Source of the DNA: an uncultured Chitinophaga sp.
GTDB taxonomy: Bacteria; Bacteroidota; Bacteroidia; Chitinophagales; Chitinophagaceae
NCBI RefSeq assembly: GCF_937898475.1
Contig: NZ_CALEJS010000039.1
Coordinates: 245,761-309,760 of the forward strand
Direction of reading: 5' to 3'
Length of the DNA: 64,000 nt
Position numbers and translations under genes: made by a program. Of this stretch, positions 1-7,626 are shown piece after piece. The notes below the pieces were generated by a model. The model saw nothing but the letters and a program-made list of their open reading frames with translations, made no database searches and was not told where the DNA came from. Position 1 is the stretch's first letter. Each line of letters starts with the position of its first letter.

Positions 1-563
1 TTCAGGTTACTCTTGAAGATCTTCACCGCAATAGCCAGCAGGATCACCCCGAAGAACTTACGAACCACCATCAGCCCCGCCTTGCCCAGTATACGCTCTA
101 TCCACTTCAGGGAACGCAGCACCAGGAAAATGATCACCAGGTTAATGAGGATCCCTGCCATGATGTTGTATTCCCCAAAGTTGGCTTTGAGCGACATGAT
201 CGTGGTTAGCGTACCCGAGCCGGCTATCAGCGGGAACGCAATAGGTACCACGCTGCCGGTCTTGTTATCGGCCTCCGTGCTCTTGAAGAACTCTATCCCC
301 AGGATCATTTCCAGCCCGATCACAAAGATCACAATGGAACCCGCCACGGCAAAAGAATGCACATCCACGCTCATCAGCTTCAGGAACGGCTCGCCTACCA
401 GCAGAAAGCCCACCATGAGGCAACCGGATGCCAGGGTGGCCTTACCCGCATCTATATGCCCCAGCTTTTCCTTCAGGGAGATCAGCACGGGGATAGACCC
501 CACAATATCAATAACGGCAAATAAAGTAAACGTAATAGCAAGTATCTGGTCTAGGCTGAACAT
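1..563 (-). CDS. MarC family integral membrane protein (partial)
   Basis: Reading the minus strand from ATG at 563 gives 187 open codons that run off the window edge, so the C-terminus is missing. The protein is mostly hydrophobic, with about five membrane segments visible. The pattern VIDIVGSIPVLISL near the N-terminus and PIAFPLIAGSGTLTTIM in the middle match the MarC/UPF0056 family (about 200 residues). MarC was once linked to multiple antibiotic resistance, but the function of the family is not settled. A Bacteroidetes -7 element (TATATTTG on the minus strand, 591 to 584) lies about 20 bases upstream of the ATG. The gene is divergent from the XRE regulator. Family assignment is firm; substrate unknown. 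Confidence 0.85.
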   Translation of the reverse strand, partial: MFSLDQILAITFTLFAVIDIVGSIPVLISLKEKLGHIDAGKATLASGCLMVGFLLVGEPFLKLMSVDVHSFAVAGSIVIFVIGLEMILGIEFFKSTEADNKTGSVVPIAFPLIAGSGTLTTIMSLKANFGEYNIMAGILINLVIIFLVLRSLKWIERILGKAGLMVVRKFFGVILLAIAVKIFKSNL

Positions 564-698
564 GCTGGTTAATATATTTTATACAAATATAATTTATTAT
601 ATGAATGGCCATAGTATGTTAAAAAAGTTGCTAATTGACCATCTATTTTCTTTCTTTGTTTGGGTTGTTTGTGACCTGATATGATAATTTACTGATAT

Positions 699-1280
699 AT
701 GACCGAAGATATCATTATCCAGATCAGCGCTAAGATCAAAGAAAAAAGAAAGGCTAAAGGCATCACCATCCAGGAACTGGCCGATAAAGCCGAAGTAAGC
801 AAAGGCCTCATCTCCCAGATAGAAAATAACCGTACCGTACCCTCCCTGCTGGTGCTCATCAATATCATCCGTTCCCTGAACCTCGATCTGAACGAGTTCT
901 TCCATGAAATCGGCGCCGAACAGCAAAGCAGTAAAGTGATTATCAAACAGGAAGCCGCTTACCAGGTATTTGAAAAAGAGGCGGCTAAAGGGTTCCTCTA
1001 CAAACGGGTACTGACCAGGAGTGTTAAGCATTACCCGGTAGACATCGTGATATTGGAACTGAAGAAAGGCGCCCGCCGCAACCACCTGGTAAAAACAGAT
1101 GCCTATGAATATAAGTACATCATTCAGGGCAAAGTAGAATACCAGGTAGAGAACGAAAAGTATATCCTTAACACCGGCGACTCCCTCTTCTTTGACGGCC
1201 GTCTGGGCCATAAACCCACCAATATCGGCGAAGAAGACGCCAAAATACTTGTAGTATACTTCTTCCTGGAAAGCGACTGA
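699..1280 (+). CDS. XRE-family transcriptional regulator with C-terminal cupin domain
   Basis: 193 residues. Residues 7-62 form an XRE helix-turn-helix (ITIQELADKAEVSKGLISQIEN), and the C-terminal part (about 110-190) is a cupin_2 fold with KYIIQGKVEYQVEN and the turn NTGDSLFFDGRLGHKP. This layout is that of small-molecule-responsive regulators such as PuuR-type proteins, in which the cupin is thought to sense a ligand. No ligand can be read from the sequence. It stands divergent from the MarC gene with 135 bases between, so control of marC or of itself is plausible but is inference. The ATG at 699 is the only sensible start; no strong ribosome-binding site is visible, as is usual in this phylum. 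Confidence 0.9.
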   Translation: MTEDIIIQISAKIKEKRKAKGITIQELADKAEVSKGLISQIENNRTVPSLLVLINIIRSLNLDLNEFFHEIGAEQQSSKVIIKQEAAYQVFEKEAAKGFLYKRVLTRSVKHYPVDIVILELKKGARRNHLVKTDAYEYKYIIQGKVEYQVENEKYILNTGDSLFFDGRLGHKPTNIGEEDAKILVVYFFLESD

Positions 1281-1293
1281 AGATCAGCCCACC

Positions 1294-1851
1294 TTATTCA
1301 TTCACCCCTAAGAGTTCCACTTTCCCATGCTCCACCCGTAAGCGGGCTACACGTCCGTACTCTACCCGTAATTCAAACGACTGTTCCAGCGGGGTTTGGG
1401 TAACGTAGGCCAACAGGGAACGGATCACGCCGCTGTGGGTTACCAGCACGGCATCCCTGCCACGGGCAATCACTTCCTGGAAGATGGCAACCGCACGCTG
1501 GTAGAGGTCTTCATAACTTTCGCCTCCCGGTACACGTGTATATACGTAGTTATCCATCCAGGACTGTAAAGCATTGGGGCCGATATCGTCCCAGCGCTGC
1601 ATCTCCCAGTTGCCAAAGTTTAATTCCTTCAGGCGGTCATCTGTGGTGAAATTGTCTTCAAAAAGGAAACGGGCCAGCTTGCTGCAGCGTTGCAGGGGGC
1701 TGGCATATACGGCAAAGGGTTTGCCGGGTAACATTGATTTTACGCGGGTAGCTTCTTCAGTAAAGGTGCTGGCTACATCCAGGTCTGCAAATCCGTAACA
1801 GGTGCCTCGTTCAATGGCCGGCGTGGTATGCCGGATCAGGTATATATCCAT
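1294..1851 (-). CDS. cobC: Alpha-ribazole phosphatase (histidine phosphatase family)
   Basis: 185 residues from ATG at 1851; an upstream TTG would add four residues but is less likely. The N-terminus MDIYLIRHTTP carries the RHT phosphohistidine motif (His8) of the phosphoglycerate-mutase-like superfamily, and VLVTHSGVIRSLL holds the second catalytic His. CobC removes phosphate from alpha-ribazole 5'-phosphate or adenosylcobalamin 5'-phosphate in the last part of cobalamin assembly. The assignment rests on the superfamily motifs plus position: it is the last gene of the B12 operon and its start overlaps the end of cobS by 16 bases, suggesting translational coupling. Confidence 0.9.
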   Translation of the reverse strand: MDIYLIRHTTPAIERGTCYGFADLDVASTFTEEATRVKSMLPGKPFAVYASPLQRCSKLARFLFEDNFTTDDRLKELNFGNWEMQRWDDIGPNALQSWMDNYVYTRVPGGESYEDLYQRAVAIFQEVIARGRDAVLVTHSGVIRSLLAYVTQTPLEQSFELRVEYGRVARLRVEHGKVELLGVNE

Positions 1852-2612
1852 GCTGCAATGCAAAGGAACAAATATACAACTGTTTCGCTAACCTGCTGTA
1901 CGGCACCCAGGCAATCGCCGGTGTAACCGCCTATCCAGCGGCGCATTTTGCGGCTCATATAAGCGCGTACCAACCATAATACGGGCAGCAGTAAAAGCAG
2001 TATGTAATGCTGGAAAAGGACGACGGTCACCGCCAGTGGGAGCAGTCCAAAACAGCCCGCCAGCGCCAGCTCTCCGCCACTGATACCTTTGGAAACCGGC
2101 TTTGCTTTGCTGTCTTCATTTTCTCTTACATAAGGAAGTGTGTAAATAATGGTAGCGGCCACAAAACGGCTCAGGGGTTGCGCAATGATGATAGCCATCA
2201 GCGCCCGTTCAAGGGACAGAGATTGTAATGCAAAGAACTTCAGCAGCATCAGCAGCAGCAGTCCCAGCATACCATAAGTGCCGATACGGCTGTCTTTCAT
2301 GATCAGCAGGATCTTCTCTTTGGTCCAGCCGCCGCCAAATCCATCGCACATATCTGCAAAGCCATCTTCATGAAAAGCGCCCGTTGTCCAGATAGCCGCG
2401 ATCAGCGAAAAAAGGATACTGATCGTCCACGGGGCCACCAGGCTGGCGCCCCAGAGCACCAGCGCCATCACCCCGCCCGTGATCCAGCCGATAAGCGGCA
2501 GGTATCGCGTGGCCTTATTCAGCAGATCCAGTCCATGCCCCATGTTGCCGCCAACAGGTATACGTGTGTAAAACATAACGGCAGTCCGCAATAATAACCA
2601 TTGCTGTTGCAT
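1836..2612 (-). CDS. cobS: Adenosylcobinamide-GDP ribazoletransferase (cobalamin synthase)
   Basis: 258 residues from ATG at 2612, a normal length for CobS. The enzyme joins adenosylcobinamide-GDP with alpha-ribazole (or its phosphate) to give adenosylcobalamin(-phosphate) in the inner membrane. Motifs seen are the N-terminal FYTRIPV, the Asp-rich Mg-binding stretch TGAFHEDGFADMCDGFGGG, MKDSRIGTYG, and five or more membrane segments. The C-terminal GGYTGDCLGAVQQVSE is also typical. It sits between cobT and cobC. A TTG nine bases upstream is possible but the ATG is preferred. Confidence 0.95.
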   Translation of the reverse strand: MQQQWLLLRTAVMFYTRIPVGGNMGHGLDLLNKATRYLPLIGWITGGVMALVLWGASLVAPWTISILFSLIAAIWTTGAFHEDGFADMCDGFGGGWTKEKILLIMKDSRIGTYGMLGLLLLMLLKFFALQSLSLERALMAIIIAQPLSRFVAATIIYTLPYVRENEDSKAKPVSKGISGGELALAGCFGLLPLAVTVVLFQHYILLLLLPVLWLVRAYMSRKMRRWIGGYTGDCLGAVQQVSETVVYLFLCIAAWIYT

Positions 2613-2640
2613 AATCAACAAGACACATTTGTGTGTTTAA

Positions 2641-2703
2641 CAGATTGAAGGTTTGAAGGAGGTACAGGTAATCAGCCCCTGTCAAACTTTCAAGACTTCA
2701 AAC
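2641..2703. repeat. Imperfect inverted repeat of GTTTGAAG-type words between cobT and cobS
   Basis: The left arm contains GATTGAAG followed by GTTTGAAG. The right arm, read backwards, has GTTTGAAG and TTGAAAGTTTGAC, so the two arms can pair around 2665-2678. The word length is about 8 bases. The right arm reaches into the last codons of cobT (stop at 2690), so part of that protein's C-terminus is written in repeat sequence. It resembles the elements at 29448 and 30033. It could be a transcript-stabilising hairpin or an attenuator inside the cob operon; no function is shown. Confidence 0.6.
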
Positions 2704-3715
2704 TTAAACTATCAAAACTGGCCATCTGTTCTAAGAACGCGGTGGCGCATTGAATAATGGGCATAGCCAGGGCTGCGCCGGTGCCTTCGCCCAGGCGCAT
2801 ATCCAGTTGTAAAAGTGGGCGCACCTGCAGGTGCTCCAGCATGGCGCGGTGGCCTTTTTCGTGAGAGCTGTGTGAAAAGATGCAGTAATCTGTTATGGCT
2901 GGCTGCAGGCGATGCGCGGCCAGCAGCGCTGCGGTAACAATAAACCCGTCTATCACGATCATCATGTTCAGGGCTGCTGCCTGCAGCATAGCTCCGCAGA
3001 GCATGGCTATTTCAAAGCCGCCGTAAGTGGCCAGTACAGCAAGGGGATCTTCCGGTACGCCGTGACGGTTCAATGCTTCCTGCAGGATCACGGTCTTTCT
3101 GGCAATCTGCTGGGGCGTGCTGCCCGTTCCTGCTCCCGTGCATGCGGCTATCGGGAGGCCGGTATAACAGCTCATCAGCAATGCTGCCGCCGCAGAATTT
3201 CCAATACCCATTTCCCCGAAGCCGATGGTATTACAACCTTGCCGATGTACACCCTGTACGATCTCGGCGCCGGCATTCATCGCCTGTTCACACGCTGCTA
3301 TTGTCATGGCGGCTTCGTGCAGGTAATTACGTGTGCCAAAACCGATCTTGCAATGGTTCAGCATGGGATGCGGGGGAAAGGAATGATTCACGCCTGCATC
3401 CACGATCACCAGTTCAACCTGCAGCTGGCGGCACAAGGCGTTGATGGCCGCTCCGCCGTGCAGGAAGTTATACACCATCTGCGCTGTTACTTCCTGCGGA
3501 TAGGGATTTACAAGGCCTTCCGCGGCTATGCCATGATCGCCGGCAAATACGGCGATGGTAGGTTTAATGATAGCCGGTTCAAGCGTTTGCTGAATAAGAC
3601 CTGCCTGCAGGGCAATATGTTCCAGCCTGCCCAGTGATCCCGGCGGCTTGGTTTTCTGGTCAATTTTTTCCTGTAGCGCTGCTTCCAGAGCGCGGGAAAG
3701 GGGAGAGATGTTCAT
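2690..3715 (-). CDS. cobT: Nicotinate-nucleotide--dimethylbenzimidazole phosphoribosyltransferase
   Basis: 341 residues. CobT transfers phosphoribose from nicotinate mononucleotide to the lower-ligand base, giving alpha-ribazole phosphate. Family motifs are clear: KTKPPGSLGRLE near residue 21-32, VFAGDHGIAAEGLVNPYPQEVTAQM, GFGEMGIGNSAAAALL, and RLGEGTGAALAMP near the C-terminus, which holds the catalytic Glu of the family. The start ATG at 3715 overlaps the cobU stop by four bases (ATGA), indicating coupling. The last ten residues (SFDSLSLKS region) overlap a repeat element and are probably not conserved. Confidence 0.95.
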   Translation of the reverse strand: MNISPLSRALEAALQEKIDQKTKPPGSLGRLEHIALQAGLIQQTLEPAIIKPTIAVFAGDHGIAAEGLVNPYPQEVTAQMVYNFLHGGAAINALCRQLQVELVIVDAGVNHSFPPHPMLNHCKIGFGTRNYLHEAAMTIAACEQAMNAGAEIVQGVHRQGCNTIGFGEMGIGNSAAAALLMSCYTGLPIAACTGAGTGSTPQQIARKTVILQEALNRHGVPEDPLAVLATYGGFEIAMLCGAMLQAAALNMMIVIDGFIVTAALLAAHRLQPAITDYCIFSHSSHEKGHRAMLEHLQVRPLLQLDMRLGEGTGAALAMPIIQCATAFLEQMASFDSLSLKS

Positions 3716-4218
3716 GATTTAATTGTTACAGGTATGCCCGATACCATTAACACCACTTTTTGTGCGCGCTGGGCAATGTACTGGTTGGCCCAGCCCTGCA
3801 GATCGGTGAACTTTCGCCCGATTTCAGTGTCTGCATGTACACCCATGCCGATCTCATTGGTCACTATAATGATCGTGGCGTTCTTTTTATGAAGGGCGTT
3901 GATCTCTTGTTGTATACTATACAGGGCCGTATCCACGTCCTGCTTATGCTGCATAAATAAATTGGTGAGCCAGAGGGTAACGCAATCGATCACCGCTACC
4001 CGTCCTTCCAGCGGTAAGAGGCTAACGTATAACTGCTCTTCGATATTGGTCCATTCAGGACCCCGGTCTTGCTGATGCCGCTTTACACGCGCTTCAAAAT
4101 CATCATCCCAGATCTTGGCGGTGGCTACATATATCGGGTCTTCTGCCAGTGACAGCGCAAGTTGTTGAGCATAGCTGCTTTTTCCCGAACGGGCGCCTCC
4201 TGTAATAAGTTGGATCAT
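3712..4218 (-). CDS. cobU: Bifunctional adenosylcobinamide kinase / adenosylcobinamide-phosphate guanylyltransferase
   Basis: 168 residues, matching CobU/CobP length. The enzyme phosphorylates adenosylcobinamide and then transfers GMP to it. The Walker A loop GGARSGKSSYAQ sits at residues 7-18, and YVATAKIWDDDFEARVKRHQQDRGPEW is the stretch that contains the guanylylated His of the family. The DCVTLWLTNL segment and TNEIGMGVHADTEIGRKFTDLQGWANQ are also characteristic. It lies 9 bases downstream of the membrane-protein gene and overlaps cobT, so it is a middle gene of the operon. Confidence 0.95.
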   Translation of the reverse strand: MIQLITGGARSGKSSYAQQLALSLAEDPIYVATAKIWDDDFEARVKRHQQDRGPEWTNIEEQLYVSLLPLEGRVAVIDCVTLWLTNLFMQHKQDVDTALYSIQQEINALHKKNATIIIVTNEIGMGVHADTEIGRKFTDLQGWANQYIAQRAQKVVLMVSGIPVTIKS

Positions 4219-4227
4219 AGTGGGAGC

Positions 4228-4821
4228 TTATTTCGCCAGGGCGGCAAACCTGCGTTGTATCAGCTCAAATCCTCCGAAGAAGATCACGCCGTAAACAAGG
4301 TTGCCAATGAACATGAATTTCATATAAGGAACGGCCATGGCATAGCATCGCAGCAGGCCTGCTGCGTCTTTCGTATATAGTTCACCGGTGGCAGGGTCTG
4401 TACAGCCGGCAAGCCATACGCCGAAATCTGTAATCAGCCAGTGTGCAAATGCACCTGCCGCTGCCGCTACCACGATATTCCCGATGTTCACTTTTTTGAT
4501 GATCAGCTGTCCCGCCAGTACCATGGCGGCAAAGCCGCAATAAGTCCAGGCCCAGCCCTGGTAAAGCAATCCTCCGTTGGCAAACTCGGGGTAGAAGAGC
4601 TGCTGCACTACCACATCACTGATAAAAAGTGTGAGCAGCGGAAACAGGTAGGATTTCCAGCTATTGCTGAAATAGGCGCCGCTGAATAAGGCCATTGCTC
4701 CAATAGGGCTGATGTTGGAAAAGGGGGTAACGTGACCTTCTCCCAATATCCTCAAAATACCGGCGGCTGCAATGAACAGCAGCAGCACACCCATACGCGG
4801 ATTAAGATTCCTCAGTAACAT
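4228..4821 (-). CDS. DUF6580-like small integral membrane protein in the cobalamin operon
   Basis: 197 residues with about five membrane segments. Visible features are an N-terminal hydrophobic helix, the loop VTPFSNISPIGAMALFSGAYF, and FAHWLITDFGVWLAGC near the middle. It resembles the uncharacterised DUF6580 family and, in general shape, substrate-binding S components of ECF vitamin transporters; the second comparison is weak. It is placed between the TonB receptor (outer membrane) and cobU under the same B12 riboswitch. No BtuCDF genes are present here, so a role in inner-membrane uptake of cobinamide or a related corrinoid is a reasonable inference. I cannot identify catalytic or binding residues. 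Confidence 0.7.
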   Translation of the reverse strand: MLLRNLNPRMGVLLLFIAAAGILRILGEGHVTPFSNISPIGAMALFSGAYFSNSWKSYLFPLLTLFISDVVVQQLFYPEFANGGLLYQGWAWTYCGFAAMVLAGQLIIKKVNIGNIVVAAAAGAFAHWLITDFGVWLAGCTDPATGELYTKDAAGLLRCYAMAVPYMKFMFIGNLVYGVIFFGGFELIQRRFAALAK

Positions 4822-4837
4822 AGTTGTGGTTTTATGC

Positions 4838-4911
4838 AGGACGCTGCATGCTAACCGCCAGCAGCTAAAAGCTAAATCGCCCTGCGTTCTGCTTTCAGCA
4901 TGCAGCGTCCT
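4838..4911. repeat. 15-bp perfect inverted repeat between the TonB receptor and the membrane protein gene
   Basis: AGGACGCTGCATGCT at 4838-4852 is the exact reverse complement of 4897-4911, with a 44-base loop that contains AGCTAAA twice in tandem. It lies in the 100-base gap inside the B12 operon. It is not followed by a T-run, so it is more likely an RNA-stability or polarity hairpin than a strong terminator. It belongs loosely with the other intergenic hairpins of this window. Confidence 0.65.
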
Positions 4912-4921
4912 TCTGCGTAAT

Positions 4922-6874
4922 TTATAAATTAATTGCCACTCCGGCGGTAAAATTAAATTTCCTGGCAGTATATCCTCTTACATCAAAATATTGCTGATCC
5001 GTGATATTGCGGAAATCACCGAACACTTTGAAAAACTGTCCCAGCTTATATTCTGCGTATGCGCCCAGCGTGTAGTAATCCCCCAGCGGCAGGTCGCCTT
5101 CTCCAAATACGCTTTCCCATCTTTTGCTGATGTATTTGTATTGCGCACTGATGTAAAAACCTGGTGTCAGCTGGTAACCCAGTTCGGCATTCAGCGCATG
5201 TTTGGGCCTGCGGTACAGGTTATAATAGCTGGTATCCTGCTGGGTAAGCTTGCCGTTAACGTAGGTATAATTTACGCGCAGGTTCAGGCCTCCTATGATC
5301 TGCCAGCTGGCTTCCAGCTCTCCTCCGTAGGCCTTCTGTTTGTCGGCATTCCGGTAAATACCGCGGTAGGTAACCGGGTCTGTATAAAAGATGATCAGGT
5401 CGCGGGTTTCGCGCTGGAACCCAACTACGCGCAGGTTTACCTTGTCCTGGAACAGTGCGCCCTGGTAACCGCCTTCGTAGTTGATGGAGGATTCCGGCTG
5501 CAGGTCTTTATTGCCATACTCAGAATATAAGTGGTAAAGCGTAGGTACCTTGTATGCAGATGAAATGTTGATGAATACCTTATGCTTGTTGTTGATCAGG
5601 TACGAAGGATTGAAAGAGATGGTCTGGTTGTTACCATAAATGTTATGGTAGTTGAAACGGCCGCCTATCTCCAGGTTAAAGCCGCCCAGGTTATGCAGCA
5701 GCAGTGCGGCATAGTGGCTGAACTGCCGGGTATGGGCACTGTCGGCAGACAGCTTGCTGGGCGGATAAGCCATAAACTCATCCACGAACAGCGTGCTTTG
5801 GTCTGTGTTGGAGGTACGGAACTCCGCACCCGCCAATATCTGCAGTTCCCGGGTCACATCCCAGTTTACGTAGGTCTCTGCCTGGTGAGTGTTGGAGGTA
5901 AAATTGCCTTCGTAAAATTTGCTGGGAAAATCTGACTTGGCAATGTAGCCGGAATCATTCAGCAGGTGGCGCTTATTGCGTTGATAGCTGTATAAGATGA
6001 TCCAGCTGCCTTTATTGAATTCGTAACGGCTGCTGATGGTGTTCAGCAGGTATTTGTTCCGCATGCTGTAATCCTGGTCGTCAATAAACGCGGCCTCGTC
6101 CAGTGCGGTTTTATAATCGCTCCAGTTCATCATATACTGCAGTTTCCAGCGATTGCTAACCTGGTAACCCACCTTGCCGAATACGCTGTGGCGCTTAAAT
6201 CCGTCTTTGTCAAAAGTGCCGGTATGAAGGCTGTCATAGGCAGAAGAGAATCCATCGGAGTTGAGGTACTGGTATCCGCCCAGGTAGGAAAATTTGCCGA
6301 TGCTGCCGTTAATTCCTGCGCCGCCCTGCCGGGTTTTGTAAGTACCCCAGACGCCATTGGCGCTGATACCCACTTTGTTTTCACCGGGCTTTTTAGTGAT
6401 GATGTTGATCACACCGGCTACGGCGTCAGAACCATAGAGGGTAGACTGGCTGCCGCGGAGGATCTCGATCCGGTCTATCTGTATTACCGGTATAAAGTTG
6501 AGGTCAAAGGCATTGGAGATCTGTGAAGCATCGCTTACCGGGATACCGTCTATCAGTATCAGGGTATTACCTGCGCTGGCGCCCCGCATGTATACGTCCT
6601 GGTTGGTGCCAGGGGCGTTTTCTGCGCCGTTCACTACAAGCCCTGCCTGGCTGTTAAGGATGGAACCGAGGGATTTGCCGCTGTTCTTTTGCAGGTAGTC
6701 AGAAGAGATCACGGTCACTACCTTGCCGCTCTCACCGGCTCTTTTTGCGAATTTGGTTGCCGTTACCACCACTTCATTTAAATGGTTGGCACGGGATGAG
6801 TCCTGGGCATTGGCATGTGTGCAAACCGTTAACATGACAACAACCCGGATAGTGGAGTAAAGTTTCCTGCGCAT
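4922..6874 (-). CDS. btuB: TonB-dependent outer-membrane receptor for cobalamin/cobinamide (BtuB type)
   Basis: 650 residues. A signal peptide (MRRKLYSTIRVVVMLTVC, cut after HANAQ near residue 24) is followed by a TonB box (NEVVVTATK). The plug domain covers about residues 35-165 (GKSLGSILNSQAGLVVNG, DAVAGVINIITKKPG), and the rest is a 22-strand barrel ending in FNFTAGVAINL with an aromatic near the C-terminus. The family imports large substrates using TonB energy. Vitamin B12 as substrate follows from the riboswitch directly upstream and the cob genes downstream, not from binding residues. It lacks the long N-terminal extension of SusC proteins and has no SusD partner, as expected for BtuB. 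Confidence 0.9.
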   Translation of the reverse strand: MRRKLYSTIRVVVMLTVCTHANAQDSSRANHLNEVVVTATKFAKRAGESGKVVTVISSDYLQKNSGKSLGSILNSQAGLVVNGAENAPGTNQDVYMRGASAGNTLILIDGIPVSDASQISNAFDLNFIPVIQIDRIEILRGSQSTLYGSDAVAGVINIITKKPGENKVGISANGVWGTYKTRQGGAGINGSIGKFSYLGGYQYLNSDGFSSAYDSLHTGTFDKDGFKRHSVFGKVGYQVSNRWKLQYMMNWSDYKTALDEAAFIDDQDYSMRNKYLLNTISSRYEFNKGSWIILYSYQRNKRHLLNDSGYIAKSDFPSKFYEGNFTSNTHQAETYVNWDVTRELQILAGAEFRTSNTDQSTLFVDEFMAYPPSKLSADSAHTRQFSHYAALLLHNLGGFNLEIGGRFNYHNIYGNNQTISFNPSYLINNKHKVFINISSAYKVPTLYHLYSEYGNKDLQPESSINYEGGYQGALFQDKVNLRVVGFQRETRDLIIFYTDPVTYRGIYRNADKQKAYGGELEASWQIIGGLNLRVNYTYVNGKLTQQDTSYYNLYRRPKHALNAELGYQLTPGFYISAQYKYISKRWESVFGEGDLPLGDYYTLGAYAEYKLGQFFKVFGDFRNITDQQYFDVRGYTARKFNFTAGVAINL

Positions 6875-6920
6875 AAAACTGTTAAAGCTTTAAAAATGAT
6901 GAATATGCGCTGCCGGAGAT

Positions 6921-6958
6921 GTTAAGAAGAAAGAATACAGGCACCCTTGCAGGTGCAT
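6921..6958 (-). terminator. Possible riboswitch expression platform (short terminator hairpin)
   Basis: On the minus-strand RNA, GCACC (6956-6952) can pair with GGUGC (6945-6941) and is followed by a U-rich run (6935-6921). The stretch AUGCACCU (6958-6951) that opens this hairpin is exactly complementary to AGGUGCAU (7006-6999) at the end of the B12 box. The two pairings exclude each other. The stem is only five pairs, so control at translation cannot be excluded. Confidence 0.45.
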
Positions 6959-6998
6959 ACATCCTTGGCCTTTCACCCGAAAGCGTTTAATGATGTTG

Positions 6999-7200
6999 AT
7001 GCACCTGGCAGGTCTTCTGACTCTCCTGCTTTTCCGGGATACCTTCCCACCCCGGTTGGTGTCGGGACAGTGGCTTGTTAGAAGCCCGGAAAATCGCATC
7101 CCGGTGTGAACCGGGAGGCAGGATTACAGCTACGGGGATAGTTCCGGATTTACACCGGATTCCCATTTTAATCCCGGTGATCACGCCGGGAACCAAATGC
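6999..7200 (-). promoter_or_regulatory. Cobalamin (AdoCbl) riboswitch
   Basis: Read on the minus strand, the conserved elements of the B12 riboswitch appear in order: GGGAATCCGGTGTAAATCCG (7164-7145), GTAGCTGTAA (7133-7124), GCCACTGTCCCG (7077-7066) and the B12 box AGTCAGAAGACCTGCC (7023-7008). These are the core features of the Rfam cobalamin class. It lies about 125 bases upstream of the receptor gene and is expected to switch off the whole btuB-cobUTSC operon when adenosylcobalamin is plentiful. Exact ends are approximate. Confidence 0.95.
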
Positions 7201-7378
7201 GGCAGCAAACCTAAGGCAAAATGCGGAATTCTCAAACCGTGTCAGACAGGTAAAATACGATCATACAGGGTAGTAGCCTTGCTGCTAAGCCCGGGGGGCC
7301 CGGCGGAGGCGGCTTTGCAAAGTTGTATGGAATTTTGGGTCATTCCTTCCTTATTGCTTTCTCATCACTTATACTTCC

Positions 7379-7459
7379 GGAGATATCTCCTTCCTTAATA
7401 GGAAGGGATCAATAAGGGATCAGTAAGGGATTAATAAGGGAATAACAAGGAGACATCTC
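7379..7459. repeat. Inverted repeat enclosing an 11-nt tandem word (AGTAAGGGAT type)
   Basis: GAGATATCTCCTT near 7380-7392 pairs with AAGGAGACATCTC (7447-7459) with one mismatch. Inside, the 11-base words CAATAAGGGAT, CAGTAAGGGAT and TAATAAGGGAA follow one another. A related string, TTCCTTCCTTATT, lies just outside at 7342-7354. No gene is visible between about 7200 and 7570; this element and the terminator below are all I see there. It has the same build as the other word-type repeats in the window. Confidence 0.55.
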
Positions 7460-7571
7460 AGGGTTTAGCTAGTACTGGCAAGCGTTTCAGCGTTATTACC
7501 AATAGGAATAAACGAGGGTGGCGGCGGAGCATACACGGCCGGGATGCGGTTAGGGCGGCAAAAAGGCATTA

Positions 7572-7606
7572 AAAAAGGGCGTATCGAACAACGATACGCC
7601 CTTTTT
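7572..7606. terminator. Rho-independent terminator
   Basis: A perfect 15-bp stem (7572-7586 with 7592-7606), 5-base loop AACAA, with A5 on one side and T5 on the other. The core is GGGCGTATCG. It lies 20 bases after the TPR gene, which is read on the minus strand, and the A/T symmetry would allow it to work in both directions. Confidence 0.9.
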
Positions 7607-7626
7607 AGTGCGGTTAATTATGTAGA

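Noticed and set aside
13..684. 223-codon open frame on the plus strand
   Set aside because: It is antisense to the MarC gene, lacks family features and its codon use is unlike its surroundings; MarC motifs are clear on the other strand.
2912..3637. 241-codon open frame on the plus strand inside cobT
   Set aside because: Shadow of cobT; Cys/His-rich nonsense composition, whereas cobT motifs are complete on the minus strand.
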